From Clostridia bacterium (GTDB taxonomy: Bacteria > Bacillota > Clostridia > Oscillospirales > QAKW01), in the NCBI GenBank assembly GCA_017442025.1, contig JAFSBD010000124.1, forward strand, positions 1 to 13,210: 13,210 nucleotides of DNA. Reading direction: 5' to 3'. Of this stretch, positions 7,412-13,210 are shown in pieces. The translations under genes and the position numbers were made by a program. The notes beneath the pieces are model-generated. The model saw nothing but the letters and a program-made list of their open reading frames with translations. It was not told the DNA's origin and did no database searches. The stretch's first letter is position 1; each line of letters begins with the position of its first letter.

Positions 7412-7440
7412 ATTATAAACATCTCAAAAAAACTTGTCAA
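7412..7440 (-). promoter_or_regulatory. Consensus SigA promoter of the CofE-like gene
   Basis: On the minus strand, a perfect TTGACA (7435-7440) and a perfect TATAAT (7412-7417) are 17 bases apart. The leader to the ATG is about 55-60 bases. The -35 box directly abuts the terminator of the gene upstream. Both elements match consensus, implying strong, largely unregulated expression unless a repressor acts. Confidence 0.85.
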
Positions 7441-7441
7441 T

Positions 7442-7469
7442 AAAAAATCACCCCGAGGGGTGATTTTTT
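7442..7469 (-). terminator. Intrinsic terminator of the flavodoxin-fold gene
   Basis: A 13-bp inverted repeat (7442-7454 with 7457-7469), with innermost pairs probably open to form the loop, ends in an A-run that reads as a U-tract on the minus strand. It starts at the gene's stop codon. Confidence 0.88.
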
Positions 7470-8087
7470 TTACTTGATAAAGCTGGTGGGGGTCCAGGGT
7501 TCTCTTTGGGGGATGCCGAATTGCTCCTTACCCAAAGCGATGCTCTTCATCAAAAAGGCCATATTCTCCGCCAGATGGCGCATGGTCTGCAGCCCTTCCG
7601 CATCCTCGGCGGCCTCTCCCACCTTGCGGCCATGGACGCTGTTCCAATATTGGCTGGAGGCGATGGGCATTCCCGAGATGGTGAAATACTTATTGAGCTG
7701 ATCGAAGGTGGCCGAGCATCCGCCCCGCCGCGCCACCGCCACCGAAGCCCCCACCTTCATGGTCTTGGGGAAGGAGGTGCTATAGAAGAGGCGATCCAGC
7801 AAGGAGATGAGCGTTCCGTTGGCGGAGGCATAAAAGACGGGGCTTGCGATCACCAAACCGTCCGCCTGCTCCAATTTCTCGGCAAGCTCATTCACAATAT
7901 CATCAACAACGCATTTTCCGTTTTTATAGCAATAGCCGCACCCCAGGCAACCGCGGATCTCTTCCCGACCGACTTGGATGATCTCCGTTTCGATCCCTTG
8001 GGCGGCAAAAACCTTCTCCATCTCCGCCAACGCAATGCCGGTGTTGCTCCCATTGCGCGGGCTTCCGTTGAGCATTAAAACCTTCAT
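7470..8087 (-). CDS. Flavodoxin-fold NAD(P)H reductase, iron-sulfur flavoprotein-like
   Basis: A 205-residue cytoplasmic protein of the NADPH-dependent FMN reductase / iron-sulfur flavoprotein group. Seen: an N-terminal strand followed by Gly-Ser-Pro-Arg-Asn-Gly-Ser-Asn at 8-15, the FMN phosphate-binding loop; a cysteine cluster C47-x2-C50-x2-C53-x5-C59, which fits the compact motif that holds a [4Fe-4S] cluster in archaeal and clostridial iron-sulfur flavoproteins; and a Ser-Pro-Val-Phe-Tyr segment that closes the flavin site. Likely role: electron transfer or reduction of quinones, nitro compounds or oxygen species in an anaerobe; the partner is unknown. The ATG at 8085-8087 has only a weak ribosome-binding site (AGCAGG about 8 bases upstream). 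It has its own promoter and terminator. Family assignment is firm, physiological role open. Confidence 0.85.
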   Translation of the reverse strand: MKVLMLNGSPRNGSNTGIALAEMEKVFAAQGIETEIIQVGREEIRGCLGCGYCYKNGKCVVDDIVNELAEKLEQADGLVIASPVFYASANGTLISLLDRLFYSTSFPKTMKVGASVAVARRGGCSATFDQLNKYFTISGMPIASSQYWNSVHGRKVGEAAEDAEGLQTMRHLAENMAFLMKSIALGKEQFGIPQREPWTPTSFIK

Positions 8088-8118
8088 ATTCCATACCTGC
8101 TTTCTGCTTATTTCCTAC

Positions 8119-8148
8119 ATTATAATATATTACGGCTTTTGCTGTCAA
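8119..8148 (-). promoter_or_regulatory. Consensus SigA promoter of the flavodoxin-fold gene
   Basis: On the minus strand, perfect TTGACA (8143-8148) and perfect TATAAT (8119-8124) are 18 bases apart, about 31 bases before the ATG. Confidence 0.8.
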
Positions 8149-8208
8149 TGTGCATTTTTTGAAAATGTTGTTTTTAGTGATTTTTTCTGTTTTTCTTTTT
8201 GTTTTTCA

Positions 8209-8237
8209 TTGACAAGTGTGTTGTTTTCTGTTAAAAT
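8209..8237 (+). promoter_or_regulatory. SigA promoter of the glycyl radical enzyme operon
   Basis: TTGACA (8209-8214) and TAAAAT (8232-8237) are 17 bases apart, with a leader of about 50 bases. The 55 bases before the -35 box (8153-8208) are very T-rich and could act as an UP element or spacer from the divergent promoter. No clear operator palindrome was seen, and no regulator gene lies beside it. Confidence 0.75.
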
Positions 8238-8282
8238 AGAGGCAGAATAGACTAAAAATCTGTATTTTATTGAATTTCAAAC

Positions 8283-8288
8283 GGGAGG
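8283..8288 (+). promoter_or_regulatory. Ribosome-binding site that fixes the glycyl radical enzyme start
   Basis: GGGAGG lies 8 bases before the ATG at 8297. The frame can be read back in-frame to a TTG at 8270, but that codon lies upstream of this site and has none of its own, so 8297 is chosen. Confidence 0.88.
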
Positions 8289-8296
8289 TACAATCC

Positions 8297-10825
8297 ATGA
8301 AGACCGTGTACACCGAAAAAATAAATAAGTCCCCGCGCATCCCCGCCCTGATCGAACATTTATTTGCCAAAATGCCCGAGATCGAGGCCGACCGCGCAGT
8401 ACTGCTGACCGAATCCTATCGGGCAACCGAAGGCCAGCCCATCGTTTTGCGGCGGGCGAAGGCCTTTGCCCATATTATGGATCACCTGCCCATCACCATC
8501 CGTCCGCTGGAGCTGATCGTTGGTAGTAACAGCAAGGCCCCCCGCGGCTGCCAGGTCTTCCCCGAATATTCCTATACCTGGCTGGAAGATGAGTTTGATA
8601 CCGTTGCCACCCGCAACGCCGATCCCTTCTATATCTCCGAGGAGACCAAGGAGACTCTTAAAAAGGTCTATCCCTATTGGAAGGGCAAAACCACCAGCGA
8701 GCTGGCCACCGCCTATATGGCGCCCGAAGCCCTGGCGGCCATCGATCATAACATCTTCACCCCCGGCAATTATTTCTATAACGGTATCGGCCATGTTACC
8801 GTCGATTATGCCAAGGTTCTGCGGATCGGCTTCCGCGGCATCGCCGATGAGGCCCGCGCCGCCATGGCCGACCTGAAGGTTTCCGATGGAGACTATGCCA
8901 AGCGGCATCAGTTCTTGGAGGCGGTGCTGATCAGCTGCGATGCGGCCTGCCGCTATGCCGCCCGTTATGCCACCCTGGCAAAGGAAGAAGCCGCCGCCTG
9001 CACCGATGATAAGCGCAAGGCCGAGTTGCTGCAGATCGCCGCCAACTGCGCCAATGTTCCGGCGCGGGGCGCAAATTCCTTCTATGAGGCCTGCCAATCC
9101 TTCTGGTTTGTGCAGATGCTCTTGCAGACCGAATCCAGCGGCCATTCCATCTCCCCCGGCCGCTTCGACCAATATATGTATCCTTACTATAAAGCCGATC
9201 TGGAAAAGGGTGTCATCACCCGCGAATTTGCCCAGGAGCTGATCGACTGCATCTGGGTCAAGCTCAACGACCTCAATAAGGTTCGTGATGCCGCCTCCGC
9301 CGAAGGATTTGCAGGCTACAGTCTGTTTCAAAACCTCATCGTCGGCGGTCAGGATGCGGGTGGCATGGATGCCACCAACGATATTTCCTATATGTGCATG
9401 AATGCAACGATGCACGTTCATCTGCCCCAGCCCTCCTTCTCGGTGCGGGTCTGGAACGGCACTCCCCATGAATTCATGATCCGCGCCGCGGAAGTTACCC
9501 GCACCGGCGTGGGTCTGCCCGCCTACTATAACGACGAAGTCATCATCCCCTCTCTCCAGAGCCGCGGCCTGACCTTAGAGGATGCCCGCGACTACAATAT
9601 CATCGGTTGCGTGGAGCCCCAAAAGAGCGCCAAGACCGATGGTTGGCACGATGCGGCCTTCTTCAATATGTGCCGCCCCTTAGAGCTGGTCTTTTCCAAC
9701 GGCATGGATCAGGGCGTTCAGCTGGGGCCCCAAACCGGGGATGTTGCCCAAATGAAAACCTTCGAGGAATTCTATGAAGCCTATAAAAAGCAGATGATCT
9801 ATTTCATCGAGCTGCTGGTCAACGCCGATAACGCCATCGATCAGGCCCATGCCGACCGTTGCCCCCTGCCCTTCCAATCCTGCATGGTGGAAGATTGCAT
9901 CGGGCGGGGCAAGAGCCTGCAGGAGGGCGGCGCGATCTATAACTTCACCGGCCCCCAGGGCTTTGGCATTGCCAATATGGCCGATGCGCTCTATGCCGTT
10001 AAAAAGCTGGTCTTTGAAGATAAAAGCGTTACCATGGCCGAATATAAAGAGGCCATTGAGAATAACTACGGCAAGGATATGGATCCCCGCCGCGCCGAAG
10101 CCCTCACCGCCCAGGTGGCCCGCCGCCTGATCGAAGGAGGCAAAAACCTTACCGCCGAGGATGTTCGGGCGATCTATGAGACCGTTACCGCCAACCCCTG
10201 CACCGAGGAGCAGAAGGCGCGTTATCAGCAACTGCTGGATCGCATTGCCGCGTTGCCGAAATTCGGCAACGATATCCCCGAGGTGGATACCTTTGCGCGG
10301 GATGTTGCCTATACCTACACCCGCCCCTTGCTCAACTACCGCAACCCCCGCGGCGGGCAGTTCCAGGCAGGGCTCTATCCCGTTTCGGCCAACGTTCCCC
10401 TGGGTGCCCAGACCGGTGCCACCCCCGACGGCCGCCTGGCCCATACCCCGGTTGCCGACGGTGTTTCCCCCGCGGCAGGCCGCGATATCAAAGGCCCCAC
10501 CGCCGCCGCCAACTCCGTCTCGAAACTGGACCACTACATTGCCTCCAACGGCACCCTCTTCAATATGAAATTCCACCCCAGCGCGTTAGCGGGTGCGGGC
10601 GGATTGGAAAGCTTTGTTGCGTTGGTGCGGGGCTACTTCGATCAGAAGGGCAGCCATATGCAGTTCAACGTTGTCAGCCGCGAAACATTGCGGGATGCGC
10701 AAAAGAATCCCGAAAAATATAAGTCCCTGGTGGTTCGGGTGGCGGGCTACAGCGCCCTCTTCACCACCCTTTCCCGTTCCCTGCAGGACGATATTATCAA
10801 CCGCACAGAGCAGGGGGAATTCTAA
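8297..10825 (+). CDS. B12-independent diol dehydratase, glycyl radical enzyme (1,2-propanediol/glycerol dehydratase type)
   Basis: An 842-residue glycyl radical enzyme. It dehydrates a vicinal diol to an aldehyde (1,2-propanediol to propionaldehyde, or glycerol to 3-hydroxypropionaldehyde). Seen: H166 in Gly-Ile-Gly-His-Val; Gly-His-Ser-Ile-Ser with H283 and S284; Gly-Cys-Val-Glu-Pro with C438 (thiyl) and E440; Gly-Trp-His-Asp with D452; Gly-Leu-Tyr-Pro with Y694; and the C-terminal radical loop Arg-Val-Ala-Gly-Tyr-Ser-Ala. Each matches an active-site residue of the Clostridium butyricum glycerol dehydratase (H164, H281, S282, C433, E435, D447, Y640). About 50 extra residues between D452 and Y694 make it longer than that enzyme (about 787) and close to the Roseburia 1,2-propanediol dehydratase, as I recall its length. 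Pyruvate formate-lyase is excluded: it has two adjacent cysteines. No separate encapsulation tail is visible: the protein stops soon after the radical loop. First gene of a four-gene operon. Confidence 0.92.
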   Translation: MKTVYTEKINKSPRIPALIEHLFAKMPEIEADRAVLLTESYRATEGQPIVLRRAKAFAHIMDHLPITIRPLELIVGSNSKAPRGCQVFPEYSYTWLEDEFDTVATRNADPFYISEETKETLKKVYPYWKGKTTSELATAYMAPEALAAIDHNIFTPGNYFYNGIGHVTVDYAKVLRIGFRGIADEARAAMADLKVSDGDYAKRHQFLEAVLISCDAACRYAARYATLAKEEAAACTDDKRKAELLQIAANCANVPARGANSFYEACQSFWFVQMLLQTESSGHSISPGRFDQYMYPYYKADLEKGVITREFAQELIDCIWVKLNDLNKVRDAASAEGFAGYSLFQNLIVGGQDAGGMDATNDISYMCMNATMHVHLPQPSFSVRVWNGTPHEFMIRAAEVTRTGVGLPAYYNDEVIIPSLQSRGLTLEDARDYNIIGCVEPQKSAKTDGWHDAAFFNMCRPLELVFSNGMDQGVQLGPQTGDVAQMKTFEEFYEAYKKQMIYFIELLVNADNAIDQAHADRCPLPFQSCMVEDCIGRGKSLQEGGAIYNFTGPQGFGIANMADALYAVKKLVFEDKSVTMAEYKEAIENNYGKDMDPRRAEALTAQVARRLIEGGKNLTAEDVRAIYETVTANPCTEEQKARYQQLLDRIAALPKFGNDIPEVDTFARDVAYTYTRPLLNYRNPRGGQFQAGLYPVSANVPLGAQTGATPDGRLAHTPVADGVSPAAGRDIKGPTAAANSVSKLDHYIASNGTLFNMKFHPSALAGAGGLESFVALVRGYFDQKGSHMQFNVVSRETLRDAQKNPEKYKSLVVRVAGYSALFTTLSRSLQDDIINRTEQGEF

Positions 10826-11617
10826 ATGGAACAAAACCACCTTTCTGTAACCGGGCGGATCTTTGATATCCAACGGTTCTCCACCCACGACGGACCCGGC
10901 GTACGCACCATCGTCTTCTTAAAAGGGTGCCCCCTGCGTTGCCGCTGGTGCTGCAACCCCGAATCCCAATCCTATGAGATTCAGCAGATGCGCCAAAAGG
11001 GTGTGATGAAGACCGTCGGTCGGGATGTAACGGTAGGCGAGGTTTTGGAGGAGGTTCTGCGGGACCGCCCCTACTACCGCCGCAGCGGCGGCGGGCTGAC
11101 CCTATCGGGGGGCGAGAGCCTTTGGCAGCCGGACTTTGCGGTTGCCCTGCTGGCGGCCGCCCATGAGAACGGTATCAATACCGCCCTCGAGACCACCGGC
11201 TTTGCGGAGCCCCAAGTGATCGAGCGGTTTTTGCCCCATGTGGATCTCTTTTTGATGGATATCAAGCATATGGATAGCCGCAAGCATGAAGAGTTCACCA
11301 CCCGCCCCAACGAAAAGATCTTGCAAAATGCCCGCCTGATCGCCCAAAAGGCCAAGAAACTGATCATTCGGGTGCCGGTCATCCCCGGCTTCAACGACTC
11401 AGAGGAGGAGATCCGCGCCATCGCGACCTTCGCCGCCTCTCTGCCGAATGTGGATGAAATTCACCTGCTCCCCTACCATCGGATGGGGCGGGATAAGTAT
11501 GACGGGCTGGACCGCCCCTACCTGATGGGAGAGGTTCCCCCGCCCACCCCTGCGCAGATGGAGCGTTTGCTGGAAGTCTGCCGAAAGCAGGGGCTGACCA
11601 CGCATCTGGGAGGTTAA
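10826..11617 (+). CDS. Glycyl radical enzyme activating enzyme (radical SAM), without auxiliary iron-sulfur insert
   Basis: A 263-residue radical SAM enzyme that uses S-adenosylmethionine and a [4Fe-4S] cluster to abstract hydrogen from the glycine of its partner dehydratase. Seen: the cluster motif C35-x3-C39-x2-C42, with another cysteine at 43; Asp-Gly-Pro-Gly-Val-Arg at 22-27, typical of these activases; and Ser-Gly-Gly-Glu at 94-97, the SAM-binding motif. The only other cysteine is C252. Diol dehydratase, choline lyase and hydroxyproline dehydratase activases (about 300 residues) usually carry an eight-cysteine ferredoxin-like insert right after the first motif; here residues 45-60 go straight on, as in pyruvate formate-lyase activase (about 245 residues). 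Its ATG follows the dehydratase stop with no gap; its ribosome-binding site lies in the end of that gene, so translation is probably coupled. Confidence 0.93.
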   Translation: MEQNHLSVTGRIFDIQRFSTHDGPGVRTIVFLKGCPLRCRWCCNPESQSYEIQQMRQKGVMKTVGRDVTVGEVLEEVLRDRPYYRRSGGGLTLSGGESLWQPDFAVALLAAAHENGINTALETTGFAEPQVIERFLPHVDLFLMDIKHMDSRKHEEFTTRPNEKILQNARLIAQKAKKLIIRVPVIPGFNDSEEEIRAIATFAASLPNVDEIHLLPYHRMGRDKYDGLDRPYLMGEVPPPTPAQMERLLEVCRKQGLTTHLGG

Positions 11618-11623
11618 ACGACC

Positions 11624-11995
11624 ATGAATTTAGAAAACTACATTTCCGGCGATAAAGCGCGGATCATTCAGGAGATCGTGCCCGGTAAGCAGATCACCCT
11701 GGCGCATATCATCGCCAATCCCGATCAGGTCCTCTATTATAAGCTGGGCCTGGATCCCGCCGAGGAGCATTCCGGCGCCATCGGCATCCTCACCTTAAGC
11801 CCCAGCGAGACCGCCATCATTGCCGGCGATATCGCCATGAAGGCTTCGGGGGTAACCCTTGGGTTTGTGGATCGCTTCAGCGGGACAGTCATCGTTACCG
11901 GTACCGTTTCCCAGGTGGAGGCCGCCCTCTCGGCGGTTACCGACTATGCCACCGAGAAGCTGGGCTTTGACGTCTGCAACGTTACAAGGACATGA
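11624..11995 (+). CDS. eutS: Bacterial microcompartment shell protein, EutS/PduU type
   Basis: A 123-residue shell protein with a circularly permuted BMC fold; EutS and PduU form hexamers with a beta-barrel plug on one face. Seen: Gln-Glu-Ile-Val-Pro-Gly-Lys-Gln near 16-23, then Thr-Leu-Ala-His-Ile-Ile-Ala; the block Gly-Ala-Ile-Gly-Ile-Leu-Thr-Leu-Ser-Pro-Ser-Glu-Thr-Ala near 51-64; Gly-Phe-Val-Asp-Arg-Phe-Ser-Gly-Thr near 84-92; and a C-terminal Cys-x-Val-Thr-Arg-Thr. All are hallmarks of the family (111-116 residues). The start at 11624 follows a GGGAGG in the end of the activase gene (stop 6 bases upstream). Its presence shows that the dehydratase is, or was, meant to work in a microcompartment. 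This is normally a minor shell component, so the main BMC-H, BMC-T and BMC-P genes must lie elsewhere. Confidence 0.93.
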   Translation: MNLENYISGDKARIIQEIVPGKQITLAHIIANPDQVLYYKLGLDPAEEHSGAIGILTLSPSETAIIAGDIAMKASGVTLGFVDRFSGTVIVTGTVSQVEAALSAVTDYATEKLGFDVCNVTRT

Positions 11996-12438
11996 AAAAG
12001 CTTCTGCTGATCGGCCGCAGCGGTTGCGGTAAAACCACCCTCACCCAAGCCCTGCGGGGCGAAAAGGTGCACTATCAAAAGACCCAAGGGATGGTCTTTG
12101 AGGATTTTCTCATCGATTCCCCCGGCGAATATGCCGAAAACCACGATCTCGGCTGCGCCCTCGCCCTTTATTCCTATGAAGCGGATGTGGTGGCCCTGCT
12201 GATCGCGGCCAACGATGATTATTCCCTCTTCCCCCCTTGCATCACCTGCCTGGTCAATCGGGAGGTGATCGGCATTGTTACCAAATCCGATCAAGCCGAC
12301 CCCTGCCGCGCCGAGCGTTGGCTGCGGTTATCGGGGTGCAAAACGGTCTTTCATGTGGATTCCCTCTCGGGAAAGGGCGTTCAAGAGGTGCTAAATCACC
12401 TAAATCAACAAAAAACCAACAAAAACACAGAAAAATAA
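11992..12438 (+). CDS. eutP: EutP/PduV-family microcompartment-associated GTPase-like protein
   Basis: A 148-residue P-loop protein. Seen: Gly-Arg-Ser-Gly-Cys-Gly-Lys-Thr-Thr at 8-16 (Walker A); Asp-Ser-Pro-Gly at 42-45 in the place of the G3 Asp-x-x-Gly; and Thr-Lys-Ser-Asp at 97-100, a variant of the G4 Asn-Lys-x-Asp motif. EutP and PduV sit at microcompartment surfaces; EutP has been reported to have acetate kinase activity, and PduV is linked to compartment movement. The start overlaps the eutS stop by 4 bases (ATGA), so translation is coupled. The gene order eutS-eutP is conserved in eut, pdu and glycyl-radical loci. The last ten residues are Lys/Asn/Gln/Thr-rich and A-rich in DNA, which is where the base composition begins to change. 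No terminator is visible after the stop. Confidence 0.9.
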   Translation: MKKLLLIGRSGCGKTTLTQALRGEKVHYQKTQGMVFEDFLIDSPGEYAENHDLGCALALYSYEADVVALLIAANDDYSLFPPCITCLVNREVIGIVTKSDQADPCRAERWLRLSGCKTVFHVDSLSGKGVQEVLNHLNQQKTNKNTEK

Positions 12439-12449
12439 AGATTTTTATA

Positions 12450-12478
12450 TTGACTTTATTTATTATTTATGGTAAAAT
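12450..12478 (+). promoter_or_regulatory. SigA promoter of the DUF4956 gene
   Basis: TTGACT (12450-12455) and TAAAAT (12473-12478) are 17 bases apart, about 60 bases before the ATG at 12538, in an AT-rich spacer. A good AAGGAG ribosome-binding site (12525-12530) lies 7 bases before that ATG. Confidence 0.7.
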
Positions 12479-12537
12479 TTAGCCGTAATGAAATAAAAAC
12501 CAAACAAAACCAAAAATAATTTCAAAGGAGAATAAAA

Positions 12538-13210
12538 ATGGTTAACTGGACAAACAGCATAATAACAGATGAACTGGCTACATCTGTGGGACTTGGAGAG
12601 TTTTTTATATGTACAGCGGTTTCCCTTGTACTTGGTGTTTTAATTGCACTTTGTCATATGTATAAAAACCCTTCCTATTCAAAGGGTTTTATTATGACAA
12701 CGGCACTTCTTCCTTTTATCGTTCAGGCGATAATAATGGTTGTAAACGGTAACGTCGGAACAGGTGTGGCTGTTGCCGGTGCTTTCAGCCTTATAAGATT
12801 CAGAAGCGTTCAGGGAACAGCAAAGGATATATGTACGATTTTCCTTGCAATGGCAGTTGGCCTTGCATCGGGTGCAGGCTTTATATTCATAGCAATAGCT
12901 CTTACTGTAATTACATGTATTATTTTGCTTCTTTATGTGAAAATCGACTTTGGTGGGGCAAGGGATGCAGAAAAAATTCTTAAAATTACAATTCCCGAGA
13001 ACCTCGAGTACGAGGGTGCTTTTGATGAAATTTTCAAAAAGTATCTTAAGTCTTATGAAATCATCGGAACAAAAACTACAGATATGGGAAGCTTATACCG
13101 CCTTACATACCGTGTAGTATTAAACGATATGAAGGAAAGCAAGGCGTTTATTGATGACCTTCGCACAAAAAACGGTAACCTTGAAATTGCCCTTAATATG
13201 AGAACAGAAA
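12538..13210 (+). CDS. DUF4956 family membrane protein, 3' end beyond the window
   Basis: Translation from the ATG at 12538 runs open for 224 codons to the last base. The protein has hydrophobic segments at about 20-40, 51-70 and 101-134 (the last long enough for two helices) and, between them, Gly-Ala-Phe-Ser-Leu-Ile-Arg-Phe-Arg-Ser at 81-90, the hallmark of DUF4956. The C-terminal ~85 residues form a soluble cytoplasmic-looking domain. As family members are about 220-230 residues, only a few residues are probably missing. Known context: DUF4956 genes usually sit beside a VTC-domain (polyphosphate-polymerase-like) gene and a CotH-like kinase gene; function unknown. Codon use (many ATA, AGA and CTT; A/T third positions) is clearly unlike that of the preceding genes. 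Nothing links it to the microcompartment operon. Confidence 0.82.
   Translation, partial: MVNWTNSIITDELATSVGLGEFFICTAVSLVLGVLIALCHMYKNPSYSKGFIMTTALLPFIVQAIIMVVNGNVGTGVAVAGAFSLIRFRSVQGTAKDICTIFLAMAVGLASGAGFIFIAIALTVITCIILLLYVKIDFGGARDAEKILKITIPENLEYEGAFDEIFKKYLKSYEIIGTKTTDMGSLYRLTYRVVLNDMKESKAFIDDLRTKNGNLEIALNMRTE

Noticed and set aside
8270..8296. An earlier TTG start for the glycyl radical enzyme
   Set aside because: The strong GGGAGG site lies between it and the ATG at 8297, and family members begin at about the latter position.
8360..9469. A 369-codon minus-strand frame, with another at 9680-10576, under the dehydratase
   Set aside because: Both are low-complexity Gly/Ile/Ala-rich shadows of the glycyl radical enzyme gene, which is intact on the plus strand.
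8297..10825. Pyruvate formate-lyase or choline trimethylamine-lyase as the identity of the glycyl radical enzyme
   Set aside because: There is one catalytic cysteine in Gly-Cys-Val-Glu-Pro rather than the Cys-Cys pair of formate-lyase, and the Gly-Trp-His-Asp segment after it matches diol dehydratases and not the choline lyase.

Overview
The window looks like a chromosomal piece of a strictly anaerobic Gram-positive bacterium of the Clostridia, probably from a gut or gut-like habitat and plausibly a metagenomic contig. The grounds are an oxygen-sensitive glycyl radical enzyme with its activase, a secreted dockerin protein, a CofE-like ligase of the kind seen in many Clostridia, strong Shine-Dalgarno sequences, TTGACA/TATAAT promoters and intrinsic terminators. 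From 1 to about 12,400 the DNA is GC-rich (two lines of eutP that I counted hold 34 and 37 G+C per 60 bases). The last 770 bases are AT-rich (20 to 28 per 60 in three counted lines) and use different codons.

Region 1 (1-2145, + strand) holds the 3' part of a ceramidase-like hydrolase gene and, 3 bases downstream, a NagB-like sugar-phosphate isomerase/deaminase homologue. It closes with a bidirectional terminator. Region 2 (2143-5764) has a convergent 1-phosphofructokinase gene (-) and, divergent from it, a large secreted protein (+) with a signal peptide, GLUG-like repeats, an internal dockerin and a C-terminal endonuclease/exonuclease/phosphatase domain. Region 3 (5765-6144) is non-coding, with a dense cluster of inverted repeats and repeated GCGATAT words, then a strong bidirectional terminator.

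Region 4 (6145-8087, - strand) carries two separately promoted genes: a CofE/F420-glutamyl-ligase-like protein and a flavodoxin-fold iron-sulfur flavoprotein-like reductase. Region 5 (8209-12438, + strand) is a tight four-gene operon: a B12-independent diol dehydratase of the glycyl radical family (most like 1,2-propanediol dehydratase), its radical-SAM activase, a EutS/PduU-type microcompartment shell protein and a EutP/PduV-type GTPase. This is the start of a glycyl-radical microcompartment locus: the dehydratase would make an aldehyde (propionaldehyde from 1,2-propanediol) and a shell would confine it.

The aldehyde dehydrogenase, phosphotransacylase and main shell genes that such a locus needs do not follow. 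Instead there is an AT-rich spacer with its own promoter and a DUF4956 membrane protein (12538 to the window end, incomplete) that has no obvious link to microcompartments. This break is either a recombination or transfer boundary or an assembly join.
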